Shown: piece by piece, positions 19,007 through 30,617 of the stretch
Numbering within the stretch: the first letter of the stretch is position 1
Layout: each line of letters opens with the position of its first letter
Source of the DNA: Nematostella vectensis
Lineage: Eukaryota; Cnidaria; Anthozoa; Actiniaria; Edwardsiidae
Direction of reading: 5' to 3'
Assembly: GCF_932526225.1 (NCBI RefSeq)
Contig: NC_064037.1
Location: 6,095,703 to 6,159,702, forward strand
DNA: 64,000 nt
The notes under the pieces: model-generated
Seen by the model: only the letters and a program-made list of their open reading frames with translations
Database searches by the model: none
Told to the model about the DNA's origin: nothing
Program-made: the position numbers and the translations under genes

Positions 19007-19528
19007 CTAATCGTCGTGTGAGACTTGTGTGGTCTTGTGCGGATCAGTCGCATCAAATTCCTCGATTACCAATTTCCGCTTTAGCCAGCTAGAAGAAAAA
19101 CTGTCACCTTCAAATATGTATTCACAAGGAATCTCGAGTCCATAGCCACCACCTCTGTTCACCCACTTCCCTTTGACTACGACTTTCTCACAGTTCGTAG
19201 GTCTCTTGAGATATTTGGTAACCCACGTTGACATCAGTTTGGGAATATGCCTGATAACTTCGTAATCGTCAACTAGAGTATTCGGGTGACCGTCTCCATC
19301 CATCACCGTTTTGTCGGCTTTTTCTCTTACGATTGCAACAGCATTCGGATCCTTTATGTTAGTTGGTTCCCGCATAAGTTTGTAAACATCTTCTAGTGCT
19401 GGTTCCCACTCAGTCATGTACTCATGGTATCCCCGAATGAATGCAACTGGGTCAGATTTGGGAGTTTTTGGGTACGGCAACGCACTGCGAGTTTTTGATT
19501 CGACTTCCAAAATCGCGCAAAGGCTCAA
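19007..19528 (-). CDS. HIRAN-like domain protein inside a DNA transposon
   Basis: Intact single-exon ORF of 173 residues. It shows FIRGYHEYMTEWEPALEDVY, LMREPTNIKDPNAVAIVRE, then a partly inserted stretch, IRHIPKLMS and a cysteine-containing end (NRGGGYGLEIPCEYIFEGD). The REP-N-DPNA-A-V and HIP motifs are the hallmarks of HIRAN domains, which bind 3' DNA ends in HLTF/Rad5 helicases; here the domain stands alone, as I recall for many cnidarian proteins. Its position between the inverted ends of a pogo-like element suggests either transposon-borne function or host gene capture. The function is unknown. Confidence 0.68.
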   Translation of the reverse strand: MSLCAILEVESKTRSALPYPKTPKSDPVAFIRGYHEYMTEWEPALEDVYKLMREPTNIKDPNAVAIVREKADKTVMDGDGHPNTLVDDYEVIRHIPKLMSTWVTKYLKRPTNCEKVVVKGKWVNRGGGYGLEIPCEYIFEGDSFSSSWLKRKLVIEEFDATDPHKTTQVSHDD

Positions 19529-19764
19529 TGACGGATATCGACGGAAACGACGCGTGTAACATCACCTTAACGCACTCATTTCCTTTACATAACGCCAGCG
19601 AAAGTAGCTCATGCCCATAGAATTGGGCAAAGCCACAAAAGCCGTATAGGCAAAAACAAACTGACTAGGCGGTTTCAAACATTTCTGGATCAAATTGGAA
19701 TGCACCAGGCCCCGTCTTAGGGCTAACATGATTGTTAATGTTGTTTATTATAATTAAAAATTCT

Positions 19765-20035
19765 TACGTATCGCCCCATGACAGGTAATCCGGAATCCAT
19801 GAAAAAATGAGAAATGGGATCCGGAATCCATGAAAAAATGAGATATGGAATCCGGAATCCATGAAAAAATGAGATATGGAATCCGGAATCCATGAAAAAA
19901 TGAGATATGGAATCCGGAATCCATGCTGCTGGGATCCGGAATCCACGAGAAAAAACCCACATGGAATCCGGAATCCACACACTAGGATCCGGAATCCAGA
20001 ACCCTATTAGAGAACCTGTCATGGGGCGATACGTA
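19765..20035. mobile_element. Nested MITE with internal 31-bp minisatellite
   Basis: Bounded by TACGTATCGCCCCATGACAG and its reverse complement CTGTCATGGGGCGATACGTA, so it has inverted ends of about 22 bases. Between them are about seven tandem units of roughly 31 bases containing GGATCCGGAATCCATG and AAAAAATGAGATATGGAA. The unit makes all three minus-strand frames open and repetitive (DSGFH, IPDS), which is an artefact of the repeat. It is inserted in the pogo-like element. Confidence 0.83.
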
Positions 20036-20160
20036 TAATTACAGCCCGATTTACGCTAATTTAGGGGCGAAAATAGCGAAACCTTTATTAAGCGGTCAAC
20101 CTCTATTAAGCGGTCACTAAGCTAAGTCCCGAGGGTGACCGCTTAATAGAGGTTCGACTG

Positions 20161-21225
20161 TATAAATAAATGAACAATCTGCAAGTCCAGTCTAGCTATT
20201 GACCCATGTATAACCAGATCTGTGTGCACGTCTCCTGAAACAGAAAATTAGAGCTATGAGAAACTTATGGTACCTAGCGTGTTTCTTAAGAAAGAAAAAA
20301 GTGTCCAAGTGTATTTGAAAAAATAAGAAATGGATGTTAAACTTAGAAACAGATTTAATTTAAATTTCCATGTTATCAGGGTTTTATTGTATTGTAAAAG
20401 TGTGGTCATTGTCCTCCTTTAACATACTGTACTGTACTACTACATACTACAGTACTGTACAGGACCCGAAATGATCCCAGGACCCGAAATGACCCCCAAA
20501 AGTACCCCAACTGATCCCGGGACCTGAAACGATCCCCAAGAGTCCCCGGAATGAACCCCAAGGAATTACAGTAATGGACAAATAAAGGAATGTGTAAGGA
20601 TTGTCTTTCAGTTTTAAAAGCATATGAAACATTTAGCTCTGTTTGTGTTATTAAAAGGAAATTTACTAAAACTATAGTATTAAGATTTTAATATACGACT
20701 GCGGGGGGGAAAACAGTGGTTGAGTCAGAAATTGGGGTCAACTAACAATTCTTTGTGATAGTAATTTGAAGAACCGGTAGTTTCTCGGTGTCACAGAGTA
20801 CCAAGATGGCGTCCATCACCTCTAGCTATAGCACCAAATCGGTGTTCTCAGACAAATTCTCAAAGCACCACACGAATCACTACTCTCGCCGTTTGTCGCC
20901 AGATTGCACCAACATGGAGTCTTGTTTTGTCAGCAAATCGACACTGACAAATTTTGTCGACCTGTCGACTGATAAATCGACAAACCCGTTTCACGGCACA
21001 TTACCACCGCACAGAGCACTGACAAATCGACACTGACAAATTTTGTCGACCTGTCGACTGACAAATCGACAAACGCGTTGAAAAGCATATAACCACCGCA
21101 CAGAGGAATGACAAATCAACACTGACAAATTTTGTCGACCTGTCGACTGACAAATCGACAAACGCGTTTTAAGGTACATAAGCACCGCACAAAGCGCTGA
21201 CAAATCGACACTGACAAATTTTGTC
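20161..21225. other. Intergenic stretch with degenerate repeats
   Basis: From 20460 to 20570 there are imperfect repeats of GACCCGAAATGATCCC. From about 20933 to 21232 there are three full and one partial copies of a unit of roughly 90 bases containing TGACAAATTTTGTCGACCTG and CTGACAAATCGACAAACGCG. The last partial copy runs directly into the BEL/Pao element. A CCAAGATGGCG motif, resembling a YY1 site, is at 20802-20812, followed by an ATG; no gene was recognised after it. Confidence 0.55.
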
Positions 21226-24200
21226 GACCTGCTCATAGGCAGCAATTGTGTTAGAGCTATCAAACCCAGAGAAGTGATCCCAGGCCGAGCTTCGGAACCC
21301 TACGCGATACGAACTGCGCTCGGATGGGGTGTAGTTGGTGCCGTAAGTACCGACGACTCCCCTTCTGACGATAACTCCCATCCAGCCACGTCACCGAATC
21401 GCCACTAGGGTGATCGAGAGCAGAGACGACAATACCATCTGGTTTGCACATCCGTCCAGACACAAGGAGTTGATTAGCCCCACGACAATAGGAAAAATGT
21501 TCGGGCAAGACTTTTCCGAAAGGGAAACCCATAGCAAGCCCTTCTCACAAGAAGACGTTAAATTCATGAAAATTACGACGGAGGGAATTCACAAGACGCC
21601 AGACGGCCATTACGAGATGCCCCTGCCGTTTCGCGAAAAATCACCTCGACTTCCCAAAAACAAATCCCCTGGCTGAGATACGCCTCAAGCACCTAAAGAA
21701 ACGCTCCGAACGAGACCCAGAATACAAGAAAGATTATGTAGCCTTCATGGAAGACATGATTCAGAAAGGATACGCCGAAAGGGCGCCAACTAACTCTGCA
21801 GAGAAATCTTTCTACATCTCTCATCATGGAGTGTATAATGCTAGGAAGCCAGGCCGCATTCGCGTCGTCTTTTACTGTGCAGAGAAATACCAAGAAGAAT
21901 CCCTGAACCAGCACCTTCTACAGGGTCCCGATCTAACTAACTCCCTATTAGGCGTCCTTTGTCGCTTTCGCCAAGAACCAGTAGCCTTCGCATGCGACAT
22001 CGAAGGAATGTTCAATCAAGTTCGCGTAAACGAAGAAGACCGCGACTACCTGCGCTTCCTTTGGTGGGAGGGAGGGAACGTGAACAACCAACCAACGATC
22101 TTCCGAATGAAAGTTCATCTCTTTGGCGCTACCTCATCTCCAGGCCGCGCAAATCTAGCCCTGAAAACTGCAGCTGAAGACTACAAGAACGAAATAGGAA
22201 AAGAGGCCGCCAAATTTATCAAGAAAGACTTCTACGTTGACGACGGTCCGTAGAAGAAGCAAAGTCTTTAATTGCTTCTAGCATCAATATGTGCAAGAAA
22301 GGCGGATTCCGGCTTCATAAGTTTATTACGAACCGGAAAGAAGTGATCGAAGTTATTCCGCCGGAAGACCGAGCGAAGGACATCAAGAATCTCGACCTCG
22401 AAAGCGAAACAATTCCACCTGAACGAGTCTTAGGAGTCCAGTGGTGCATCGAGAGTGACTCACTTCAATTCCGAATAACCTTGCAAGATAAGCCAATCAC
22501 GGGACGCGGCATTTTTGTCGACGGTTAGTTCAGTGTATGACCCCCTCGGGCTAGCATCACCCTTTCTGCTCCGCGGCAAGAAACTACTTCAACTACTGTG
22601 CCGAGAAGAAATTGGATGGGACGACCCTATACCGGAACCGATGCGAGCAGAGTGGGCAAGGTGGCTAAGCGAACTACCGTTACTAGAGAATATGGAGGTG
22701 CCCCGGTGCTTCAAGCCTGAACACTTCGAGGAGCTGAAAACGGTCCAGCTACACCATTTCTCGGATGCGAGCGACGACGGCTATGGCCAGTGCAGCTACT
22801 TGCGAATCGAAGACCGCAAGGGAAACATCAACTGCACTCTCGTCATGGGAAAGGCCCGATTGACCCCACTGAAACCCGTCACCATCCCGCGACTCGAGCT
22901 TGCAGCCGCTGTGGTGTCCGTAAAGGTTAGCGAAATGCTGCGCAGGGAATTGGAATACGAAGAAATAGAGGAAGTATTTTGGACAGACAGTAAGGTCGTC
23001 CAAGCTTACGTCAACAACGACGCTCGGAGATGCCATACCTACGTGGCGAACAGAATGCAACTGATACGGGAACACTCCAACCCCAACCTATGGAGATACG
23101 TAAAGAGTGGTCATAATCCGGCAGATGACGCCTCGCGTGGGCTTAGTCCAAAGGATCTACACAAAGCCTCAAGATGGGTGACAGGCCCAGACTTCCTATG
23201 GAAAACGAAAGAAGCTTGGCCCAGCAGCAGCGAACAGCCAAAGCTACGTGACGAAGACAGAGAAGTGAAGAAAAAGTGCTCGCCACTTCGACTAATCAAA
23301 CAGCTTTCCCTACGCTGATCGAAAGGCTCGAGCGCTTTTCCGATTGGTTCCGTGCAAAGAGAGCAGTCGCTTACGATATCTGAGCATATTGCGGTCTCTT
23401 GCCACTAGAAATAAAGAGCATAACATAAAGGACAAGCCTTTGACGGTGCAAGAGCTAGTAAACGCCGAGCTTCTGATCGTGCGCGAGTGCCAGAGATCAA
23501 CCTTCGCCAGTGAGATCAACCAGCTTAAGAAGAGGAATGAAGAAGACGGTGGAGCCAGCAGAGCCAACGTCTTGTCGTCGAGTAGCTTACATCGCTTGGA
23601 TCCCTTTCTTGACGATCAGGGTTTACTTAGAATTGGAGGCCGACTACGTCAAGCAAGCCTTGATGACACCGTCATCAAGACACGTGACATGGCTGATTGT
23701 GAAAGAGGTCCATGGCAAATCTTCCCACCAAGGAAGAGAGATCACAGTAAACGAGATTCGGTTATCAGGGTACTGGATTGTCGGCTGCAGCGCCGCGTTG
23801 TCAAGATTCATCCACAACTGCGTCGTATGTAACAAGCTTAGAGCTGCCGCACAAGGACAGAAGATGGCCGATCTACCGAGCGTTAGGCTGAACCCCTCCC
23901 CTCCTTTCACATACGTAGGTGTAGACTACTTTGGTACGTAAAGGAAGGTCGCAAAGAGCTGAAGAGATACGGCGTCCTCTTCACGTGCATGGCACGTGCA
24001 AGGGCCATCCATCTAGAAGTAGCTCACAGCTTGGAAACCGATTCGTATATCAACGCCCTACGCCGCTTCATCTGCAGGCGAGGCCCAGTAAGGGAAATGA
24101 GGAGTGACCAAGGCACTAATCTAATTGGTGCGAAGAACGAATTACAGAGAGACCTAATAGAGATGGATAGTGAAAAGGTGAAAACCGAAATGCTTAAAGA

Positions 24201-24861
24201 GAACTGTGATTGGTTCGAGACAAAGTTCAACCCCCCATCCGCCAGCCATCGAGGAGGAGTGTGGGAGAGACAGATCCGAACGGTGAGAAGTGTTATCTCC
24301 GCACTTCTCGAGAAAAATGGGCGACAACTCAATGACGAATCGCTTCTAACATTTATGCGTGAGGCAGAAGCAGTCGTCAACAGCCGGCCACTGACACAAC
24401 ATTCCTTGTCCTCAGCTGACGCCGCTGAAACACTCACCCCTAACCATTTTCATACCATGAAGACAAAGGTAGTTCTTCCACCGCCTGGGGTGTTTCAATC
24501 ACCAGACCAGTACTCAAAGAAAATGTGGAGAAGAGTGCAACATCTTGCGAATGAGTTTTGGACCAGGTGGAGAAAGGAATTCCTCACCTCTCTTCAAGAA
24601 CGACAAAAGTGGGTACGTCTTAGACAAAATTTGCAAGAAAATGACATCGTACTGATAAAGAACGATGACGCGCCCCGCAACTGCTGGAAAGTCGCACGCA
24701 TCTCTAGCGCAGAGCCAGATGACGACGGGCTTGTGCGACATTGTGTCACATTGGTCGTAGGAACGTCCAACCTTTCCGCCAAGGGCCAGCGAAGAGAAGC
24801 TCCATCCACCCTTGAGCGACCAGCGCAAAAACTGGTACTGCTAGTACCAGCCTCGGAGTGA
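21226..24861 (+). pseudogene. BEL/Pao pol remnant: protease end, RT, RNase H, integrase
   Basis: Readable blocks in order: end of the aspartic protease region (IKPREVIPG and TALGWGVVG, near 21240-21340); a linker at 21410-21676; reverse transcriptase at 21747-22253 with CDIEGMFNQV and the catalytic YVDD at the end; thumb and connection at 22289-22528; RNase H at 22515-23318 (HHFSDASDDGYG, FWTDSKVV); integrase zinc-binding region at 23510-23941 (CVVCNKLRA); integrase core at 23989-24861 (AIHLEVAHSL, SDQGTNLIGA, NPPSASHRGGVWER). Frame changes occur near 21670, 22250, 22513, 23318-23344, 23690 and 23941. It cannot make a full-length product. Confidence 0.92.
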
Positions 24862-25035
24862 GACCAGGGAGATTCCCGTCGAGGAGCCTACACAAGACCA
24901 CGGACAAGACAGGCAGAGGTTTGATAACGTAGACCAAGCGATCTACACGAACTTTACATATAGCCTAAAGACCTGATTTATTTGATTCAATGAACACTAT
25001 AAGGGATAAATTGATAAACCAATTTAGGGGAGCCA

Positions 25036-25331
25036 TGTAACGGCATTCAGTTATGCGTTCATAAAATGTTATCGATTGATTACAACAGTTAATGATTACT
25101 TGCGTAGCCCGTGTTGTACCTAAATATCAAATTACCGTAAGAACTGATTACCTAATAGGACAAACGTGAGATAACTGTGACAAATAAATTAAGACTAGAA
25201 GGCTTTCTAGAGACCCGCCAACGTTGGTGAGTGAAACCATTTTGTTTGTTACTAATATTCAATAGTAACAGAACTCTACTCAATTTAGACGTAATTTAAT
25301 GCCTTTTATTGTCGTAACACGCATTGTAACA
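25036..25331 (+). repeat. 3' LTR of the BEL/Pao element
   Basis: Begins TGTAACGGCATTCAG and ends CGCATTGTAACA, giving TG...CA ends with a matching TGTAAC / GTAACA border. It directly follows a purine-rich tract at about 25024-25035. Bounds are inferred from these ends because no second LTR copy is available to compare. Confidence 0.7.
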
Positions 25332-25547
25332 ATAGCTTAATAACTGTACCCATTATATTATCATTGATTTCAGTTTGACCATAAGCACGAGATTGTGAAA
25401 ATAAAGAAACTAAAAATCGTATGCGTGCTTACACGTTCGTGCAAAAAGGCTTCCGATCACGACCATTACAGTTTTTTTATCAAAATTTTAAGCAGTTGGG
25501 GCAGTTTGATTTTAGCCACAAATTTATGCAATTTTTATAGTTTGTAT

Positions 25548-28500
25548 TCAAGTTATGACGTTTTTAAAACGAAATAAACAATCTAATGTTTTTTTAAGCC
25601 TGGAGGTTGGCAGGTATGCTTTCATGAAAATCCTAGTTATCAGCGTTCAACTGTATCGTAACAGAGTTATTGTTTGTCTCCCAGTTTCTCTACAAAGCAA
25701 TGGCACAACTCATCTTAACTTTTCCCAAACTCACCTTTTGCACATTAAAATTGAGAGGATGGCAATGGTGAAGATAGCAGCCCCTGCTATAGAGCCCAGA
25801 ATAATAATGATAGGAATCCCATCCTGCAATAAGAGAAGCACAATGTTTCACAGTCCCCAGTGTAGCGAGTCGGGGTTTTGTCCCTTTGAAGATAAAGGTG
25901 TTTAATTTGGGGAGGACAAGCTATAAAATCAACATAAAAAAGGGAAGGATAATACAAAAAAATGTCTCACCTTGACAAGACACCTGTAGCCCCCCCAAGA
26001 TGGCTTGCAATGACACTCGTAAAAACCTTGAACCGTTAAGAGAATATAAGAGGGAATATAAGGGGGAAAAGGTGGGGTATACATTTTTGGGCATTTGCCA
26101 TACAGAACCTCTTGCGCACAAATCCACTTGCAATTCGTAAGGAAATTATTATTTTATTTTTTTTAAATAGGAAATAGGCAAAATGTTGATTTTCTGTTGA
26201 ATAATTTTTTGGAAGCGAAAACAATCACTAAAAAGCTGGAGATTTTGTGCTTCAAACAGGAGAGCGGGAGAAAATATCCAAAATCTTGAGACTCCCGTGG
26301 GGAAGAGTATGGAAGTATGTAGTTGCATGTCACAAAATGGTTCTTAACTAAAGTGTTAAAAAATCAGGTATTGGTCTGGTATAAAACTAGGGTCAGTTTT
26401 TTTTAGTTTCTATCCTTGGTATTAAGTCCCCTCTACCATCACAAGTGTAGCTGATTACCCCTCCCTTCTACCTCTCGTATTGGCATATTAAGGTCTTCAC
26501 TAGGGATGTTTAGCAATAAACTAGTCATTTACTTATTCCAATGAACCACACAGGTAATATAATTCTGTTTGTTGTTTGGGGGTTACCATAAGTCCCTGAA
26601 ATTAAACAAAAACGGCTTACCTGGACCATTATCCACGCAATCAGAATTATCAGGGCATGTGACTAAAATAAAAAAGAAGAAAGTTTTGAAAATCATTATA
26701 ATTTATTACAGACTGTTAACCAAAAGGGTAAAGAAGGCTTTTGGTCGGCCAGAAAAGGGTAAAATATGAGACCTCATCTTGTACAGCCCCATAGGTATAG
26801 AAATATGGTATACTCATGGAACTCACATTTTGTGGGCCATCGTGTGGGATTCAGCGTATTTGGCTTTTGGTTGAAGTCACATTTACGTAGGGTGCACTCT
26901 CCATAAAAGTAGACAATGTGATTGTCCTATTTTTTAGGGTATACAATTTTTGTTAGAAATTGCTTTCTTTTAAGGGTAAGAATTGTTGCTGACCACACCC
27001 TATCCTATCCTTTAGGGTTAAAAATGATTTTGTGACAATCATCTCGGTCTGCCCCAAACCCTTCCCCTCCCCCCAGAGAAAATTGTGATTAGACCTCTAT
27101 CAGGTGGATTTAGTGCAACAAACTCAAATCTGCTCATCAGCTTGCTCATGGCCAAAACAAAAGATAATGGGTGATTGCAGTTGGTGCATTGCCACTAAGA
27201 AAACACATGCAAGCAAAATATAATTTCATAAATAGAGCATCTACTGATAAATACATTATCAACTGCACTGTTCACCTCTAGTCACCACCTACCATTGAGT
27301 ACAGAGCATGTGTTTAGCTGGCCGATACATGACTTGGAGTCTTTTGTTTTTGTAACATTCCATAGCACCCTCCCTCCTGGACAATTGCAATGTGATGGCA
27401 GGTATCTGATAGAAGAAGGAATCACTCTTTAGCCAAAGTAAAGCCAGAGATTTGAGAGTGGAACATGTGGTACATGCTTCAACTGTCTTACATTGATGAT
27501 AATTTTTTGAGTCCCTTGTATGCACTGTCGTAACCAGAATATGAACAGTCTAGTTGGGAGTTATTAGCCAAATTCCTAAAAAAACAAGAAAGCATTAGAA
27601 CCAAAATTCACAAGTGTTGCACTTAACTGGTCAGGGGATAAGAAAAAATACATGACATGATTTCAGAAAGGCTGGAGGTTACATTGTAGGAAAGTTTCAT
27701 GTTGGTTAAAATGGGAGACAGGTTTGCATTATTTACTTTATAAGTAACTGGAAATGAACAGGATTAAGGGAAACAATGGCTACGAAGACAGGACTCAGCA
27801 ACAAAAGTGTCTGAGAAAACAGGTCCCCCCTCCCTTTGTTTAAGGACCATAGTAGACACATAGCCAGGGTTTGCAGAAGAGAAGTGTAGGCAAGTTTTCA
27901 ATATTGGGCAGTAGGTAGGTCCCAGGGGAGGGACTCTCCAGGAAAGTAGACGGGGGTGATTGTTACATATTTTAGGGTATAACATCTTGACCAATCACTA
28001 TCCCTTAGGGGGGGTGTTGAAGGATTTTTCAGAATTTGCCATCTCTTAGGGTATAAAATTCGACCAACTGCTATTCTTAAGGGATGTTTAACATATTTTT
28101 TTCGATTCTGTTATCTCTTATGGTATAAAATTCCACCAACTGCTGTTTCTTAAGGGATGTTTAATGTTCTTTTTCCAATTCTGTTATCTCTTAGGGTATA
28201 AAATTCGACCAATTGCTATTCCTAAGGGGGCTTAGGACATTTTTTCCCGATTCTGCTATCTTTTAGGGTTAAAAATTCCTTGGAGCACACCTTATTTGCT
28301 ATCTCTTAGGGGGTAAGAGTTTCTATTGACCATGCCCAAAGTACCCTTCCATAGGGTTAAAATCGATTTTGCCAATGATCACCCCTGCCTGTTTTTATTG
28401 GAGCCTCCCCCCCCCCCCCCCCCGGGAGTAAGGTATGGTAGGTACAGTAAGGGGGAGTGGGGTGTGTAGTTATAGCCTGGGGGGGTCTTCCCATGTCAAC

Positions 28501-30617
28501 TTATAGGGATGCTCGTCATATTTTTTAGGGGTCAAAATCGGGCCTCAGATATTTTTAGGGGTTATCCAAGAAAAAAAAAAGGCTTTTCTCTTAGAAATGG
28601 TATTTTTAAGGCTCCTGAGGTATTGTTTAGGGTAGCAATTTTTGGTCATGCAGGTATTTTTAGGGGTATTTTCCGAATTTTCAGACGAGCATCCCTATCA
28701 CTTTTAACTTGAAGAACCCCTTCCCCCCGCAAGTATAGATACTTTGAGAAAATGTGTTCATAAAATTTTTGAGTAGGAAAACCCCCATTTTTTATGCCAA
28801 CTGGGCACGCACATACACCCCACGCACCCTCGAGCCTGCTAAGAAGTAGGATGTTACATAGAGGAGCAGGCTAAAGGGGTTGTGACTGTAACAGTTTATG
28901 TGCATTTGTTCAAAAAAAATTTCTGATTTTACTTACAACCAGGAAAGACTTTGTAAAGAGTGGATGTCTGGGACACGGGTAAGACTACAGTTTCCAAGAT
29001 CTAGACTGTAAAATAGAGTAAGTAAGTATTGTTTCAATAGACAGGAGCAAAAAAATGGTAAAATTAAAATTGTAAGGTTGTGTTAGCTTACATTTTGTTT
29101 ATATTTTGCCTAGAGGTTCCTTGCATAATATAAAACAAAATAAGTTTTAGTATTTTTTAGTAGATGATCCGCTCTTGAGATACAATACCGCTCACATTCC
29201 CTCGGCATTCCCTCCTCAAACTTATTCTCCCGTGTTTAGTAAAGTCTTTGCTTTGTCAAATAAATGGCTTCCCGCGGTTCAAAATTCTTCGCTAGCAGTT
29301 TTCGCACATTCGAAAATCATCGAAGAATATCAAGCGATCGGCATAACTTCCACAAACAAATTCTCCCATGTCTAATACAAGTCTTTGTTAAAGAAATGGC
29401 TTTCCGATGTTCAAAAGTCTTCGCTAGCAGTTTTCACACATTCGAAAATCTTCGAAGAATATCAAGTGATTGACATTCCTTCCCTCTTCGAGGCAAGCTT
29501 TTGAAAATAAACTAACTAACTTTTTTGCCTGTGTCTGCCCTTGTAAATCTACGATCGAATCCTTCGCATGCTTTGGCTTTCATCCGCCATCTTAATCGTC
29601 TTTATTTCTCAAACTTTAAAGTGTCTTGTATTGATCGTCTACAAATAATTGAACTGAAGGCATATCAGACTATAACTGAATTTGTTGTTTCTGAATTTTA
29701 ACAATAACCATAGCTCTCAGCTGACTTTTACACGAACAATTTATTTGAATCGCTTGCAGAACTCCTGTATGTATTTAAAGTGAGTATCAGTAAGTCTTCG
29801 GTTACACGGTACGAGTTCCCGTTTGTCAAACGGTTTGTCCCGGTCTGTTCGCGAACATCAGCTGTTCGCGAACATTGTTCGCGAATTTCGCAAACAATTT
29901 CGCGAACATATGTCCACATGTTCGAGAGCGGTACTGTATAATTGAGCAAAGTTGCCGTAAATCATGAAAAAAATTGTGCAATTTTAGACAAATCAAGCGT
30001 CTAAGAATTTGCAATATCTCAAGAACGGATTATCTACTAATTATATACTACACAAGGAACAACTATGCAAAAAATCAAGCGAATATAAGCTAACACGACC
30101 TTACAATTTGGACTTTGCCATTTTTTGCTCCTGTCTTTTAATCACTATCAATTACTTATCGAGATCAATGCCTACATTTCATTTATTCAACAGCATAAGG
30201 CCGTTATCAAAAAAATAATGTGAGATAAAATCGATAAACTCATATTAACATAAGCTTAGCTTCGTCAAAACAAAAGCCAAAAAATCGTTCATTCATGAAA
30301 ACAACATCTTTCACAGGAAACGTTTTGTGGAGTCTGTTCTTAACCTCGCAAAGACATTTGGTTATTGTATTTTAATTTCTGTTGACTTACCCAATGGTAA
30401 CGTTATTTGAATCCAGACAACATCTCCCTCTACGTTGTTTTTGCAAGCAATTTCCTTCGATGAAGTTGCTCGTCTCGTTACAACCCTGGCACAATAGGCT
30501 CAAACGTTGTTTCTCTGGAGCTGTAGACTTGCTCAAACGTGCAAAAATATCGCCTGAGCACACATCAAAACACAATATAAGTATCTGTAAAGTTAAGATG
30601 CTAATGTTTGGAAACAT
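25548..30617 (-). CDS. ATRAID: ATRAID-like, all-trans retinoic acid-induced differentiation factor
   Basis: Single-pass membrane glycoprotein of vertebrate late endosomes/lysosomes, linked to osteoblast differentiation and bisphosphonate action. Eight minus-strand exons: 30617-30391, 29005-28937, 27575-27492, 27405-27293, 26662-26621, 26026-25971, 25823-25735 and 25599-25548, all GT-AG in consistent phase, total 732 bases, 243 residues (human about 229). Visible parts are a signal peptide (ILTLQILILCFDVCSG), a Cys-rich start ending GRCCLD, a leucine-rich stretch (GLDLGNCSL, LSWLNLANN), LPSHCNCPGG, an EGF-like region (CPDNSDCVDNGPG, FYECHCKPSWGGYRC), one transmembrane helix (PIIIILGSIAGAAIFTIAIL) and a short basic tail. 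The final exon is the least certain; an alternative acceptor would give a shorter tail. It is divergent from IFT172. Confidence 0.86.
26880..27085 (+). repeat. Copy of the TTTTAGGGTATA repeat family in an ATRAID intron
   Basis: Contains CTCTCCATAAAAGTAGACAA, TTTTTTAGGGTATACAATTT and TCCTTTAGGGTTAAAAATGA. The same order of motifs is found at 27930-28420 (CTCTCCAGGAAAGTAGACGG ... TTTTAGGGTATAACATC), so this is a dispersed repeat. Confidence 0.6.
27930..28420 (+). repeat. Tandem repeat with unit of about 71 bp in an ATRAID intron
   Basis: At least four diverged units, each built of TCTTAGGGTATAAAATTCGA, CCAACTGCTATTCTTAAGGG and TGTTTAACATATTTTTTTCG. The last unit is shortened. It ends in a run of about 20 C residues (28408-28424). 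Confidence 0.8.
28503..28698. mobile_element. MITE with ATAGGGATGCTCGTC inverted ends
   Basis: ATAGGGATGCTCGTC at the left and GACGAGCATCCCTAT at the right are perfect 15-base inverted repeats around about 165 bases. The interior has repeated TTTTTAGGGGT motifs in both orientations and no coding capacity. It lies in the first intron of ATRAID. Confidence 0.8.
29230..29475 (+). repeat. Tandem duplication of about 120 bp in ATRAID intron 1
   Basis: Two adjacent copies of a block containing AAGTCTTTG, AATGGCTT, TTCAAAA-TCTTCGCTAGC and ACATTCGAAAATC with TCGAAGAATATCAAG. The copies differ by scattered substitutions. Confidence 0.8.
29845..29930. repeat. Cluster of TGTTCGCGAACA palindromes
   Basis: The perfect 12-base palindrome TGTTCGCGAACA occurs twice within 30 bases, followed by GTTCGCGAATTTCGCAAAC and TTTCGCGAACATATG. 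It lies in the first intron of ATRAID, about 700 bases from its start codon. A transposon subterminal region or a factor-binding cluster are both possible. Confidence 0.7.

Larger units (their letters stand above)
18740..20160. mobile_element. pogo/Tigger-like DNA element carrying a HIRAN-like ORF
   Basis: Left end CAGTCGAACCTCTATTAAGC and right end GCTTAATAGAGGTTCGACTG are inverted repeats, each flanked by TA, as in Tc1/mariner-pogo elements. The CTCTATTAAGCGG motif is repeated at least three more times near the left end and twice near the right end, as subterminal repeats. The 1421-base element has no recognisable transposase. It contains one ORF for a HIRAN-like protein (19007-19528, minus) and a nested inverted-repeat element (19765-20035). 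It is probably non-autonomous. Confidence 0.8.
21226..25331 (+). mobile_element. BEL/Pao LTR retrotransposon, 5'-truncated and broken
   Basis: The order protease tail, reverse transcriptase, RNase H, integrase, 3' LTR is complete from about 21226. No gag, no intact protease and no 5' LTR are seen, so the left part is lost. The body is broken into several frames by frameshifts and stops. The 3' LTR lies at 25036-25331, preceded by a purine-rich tract (AGGGGAG). The element is in the gap between RPS20 and ATRAID, opposite in strand to ATRAID. Confidence 0.93.

Noticed and set aside
20788..21036. Possible first exon starting after a CCAAGATGGCG motif
   Set aside because: The frame runs into the tandem repeat and no downstream exon or domain supports it.
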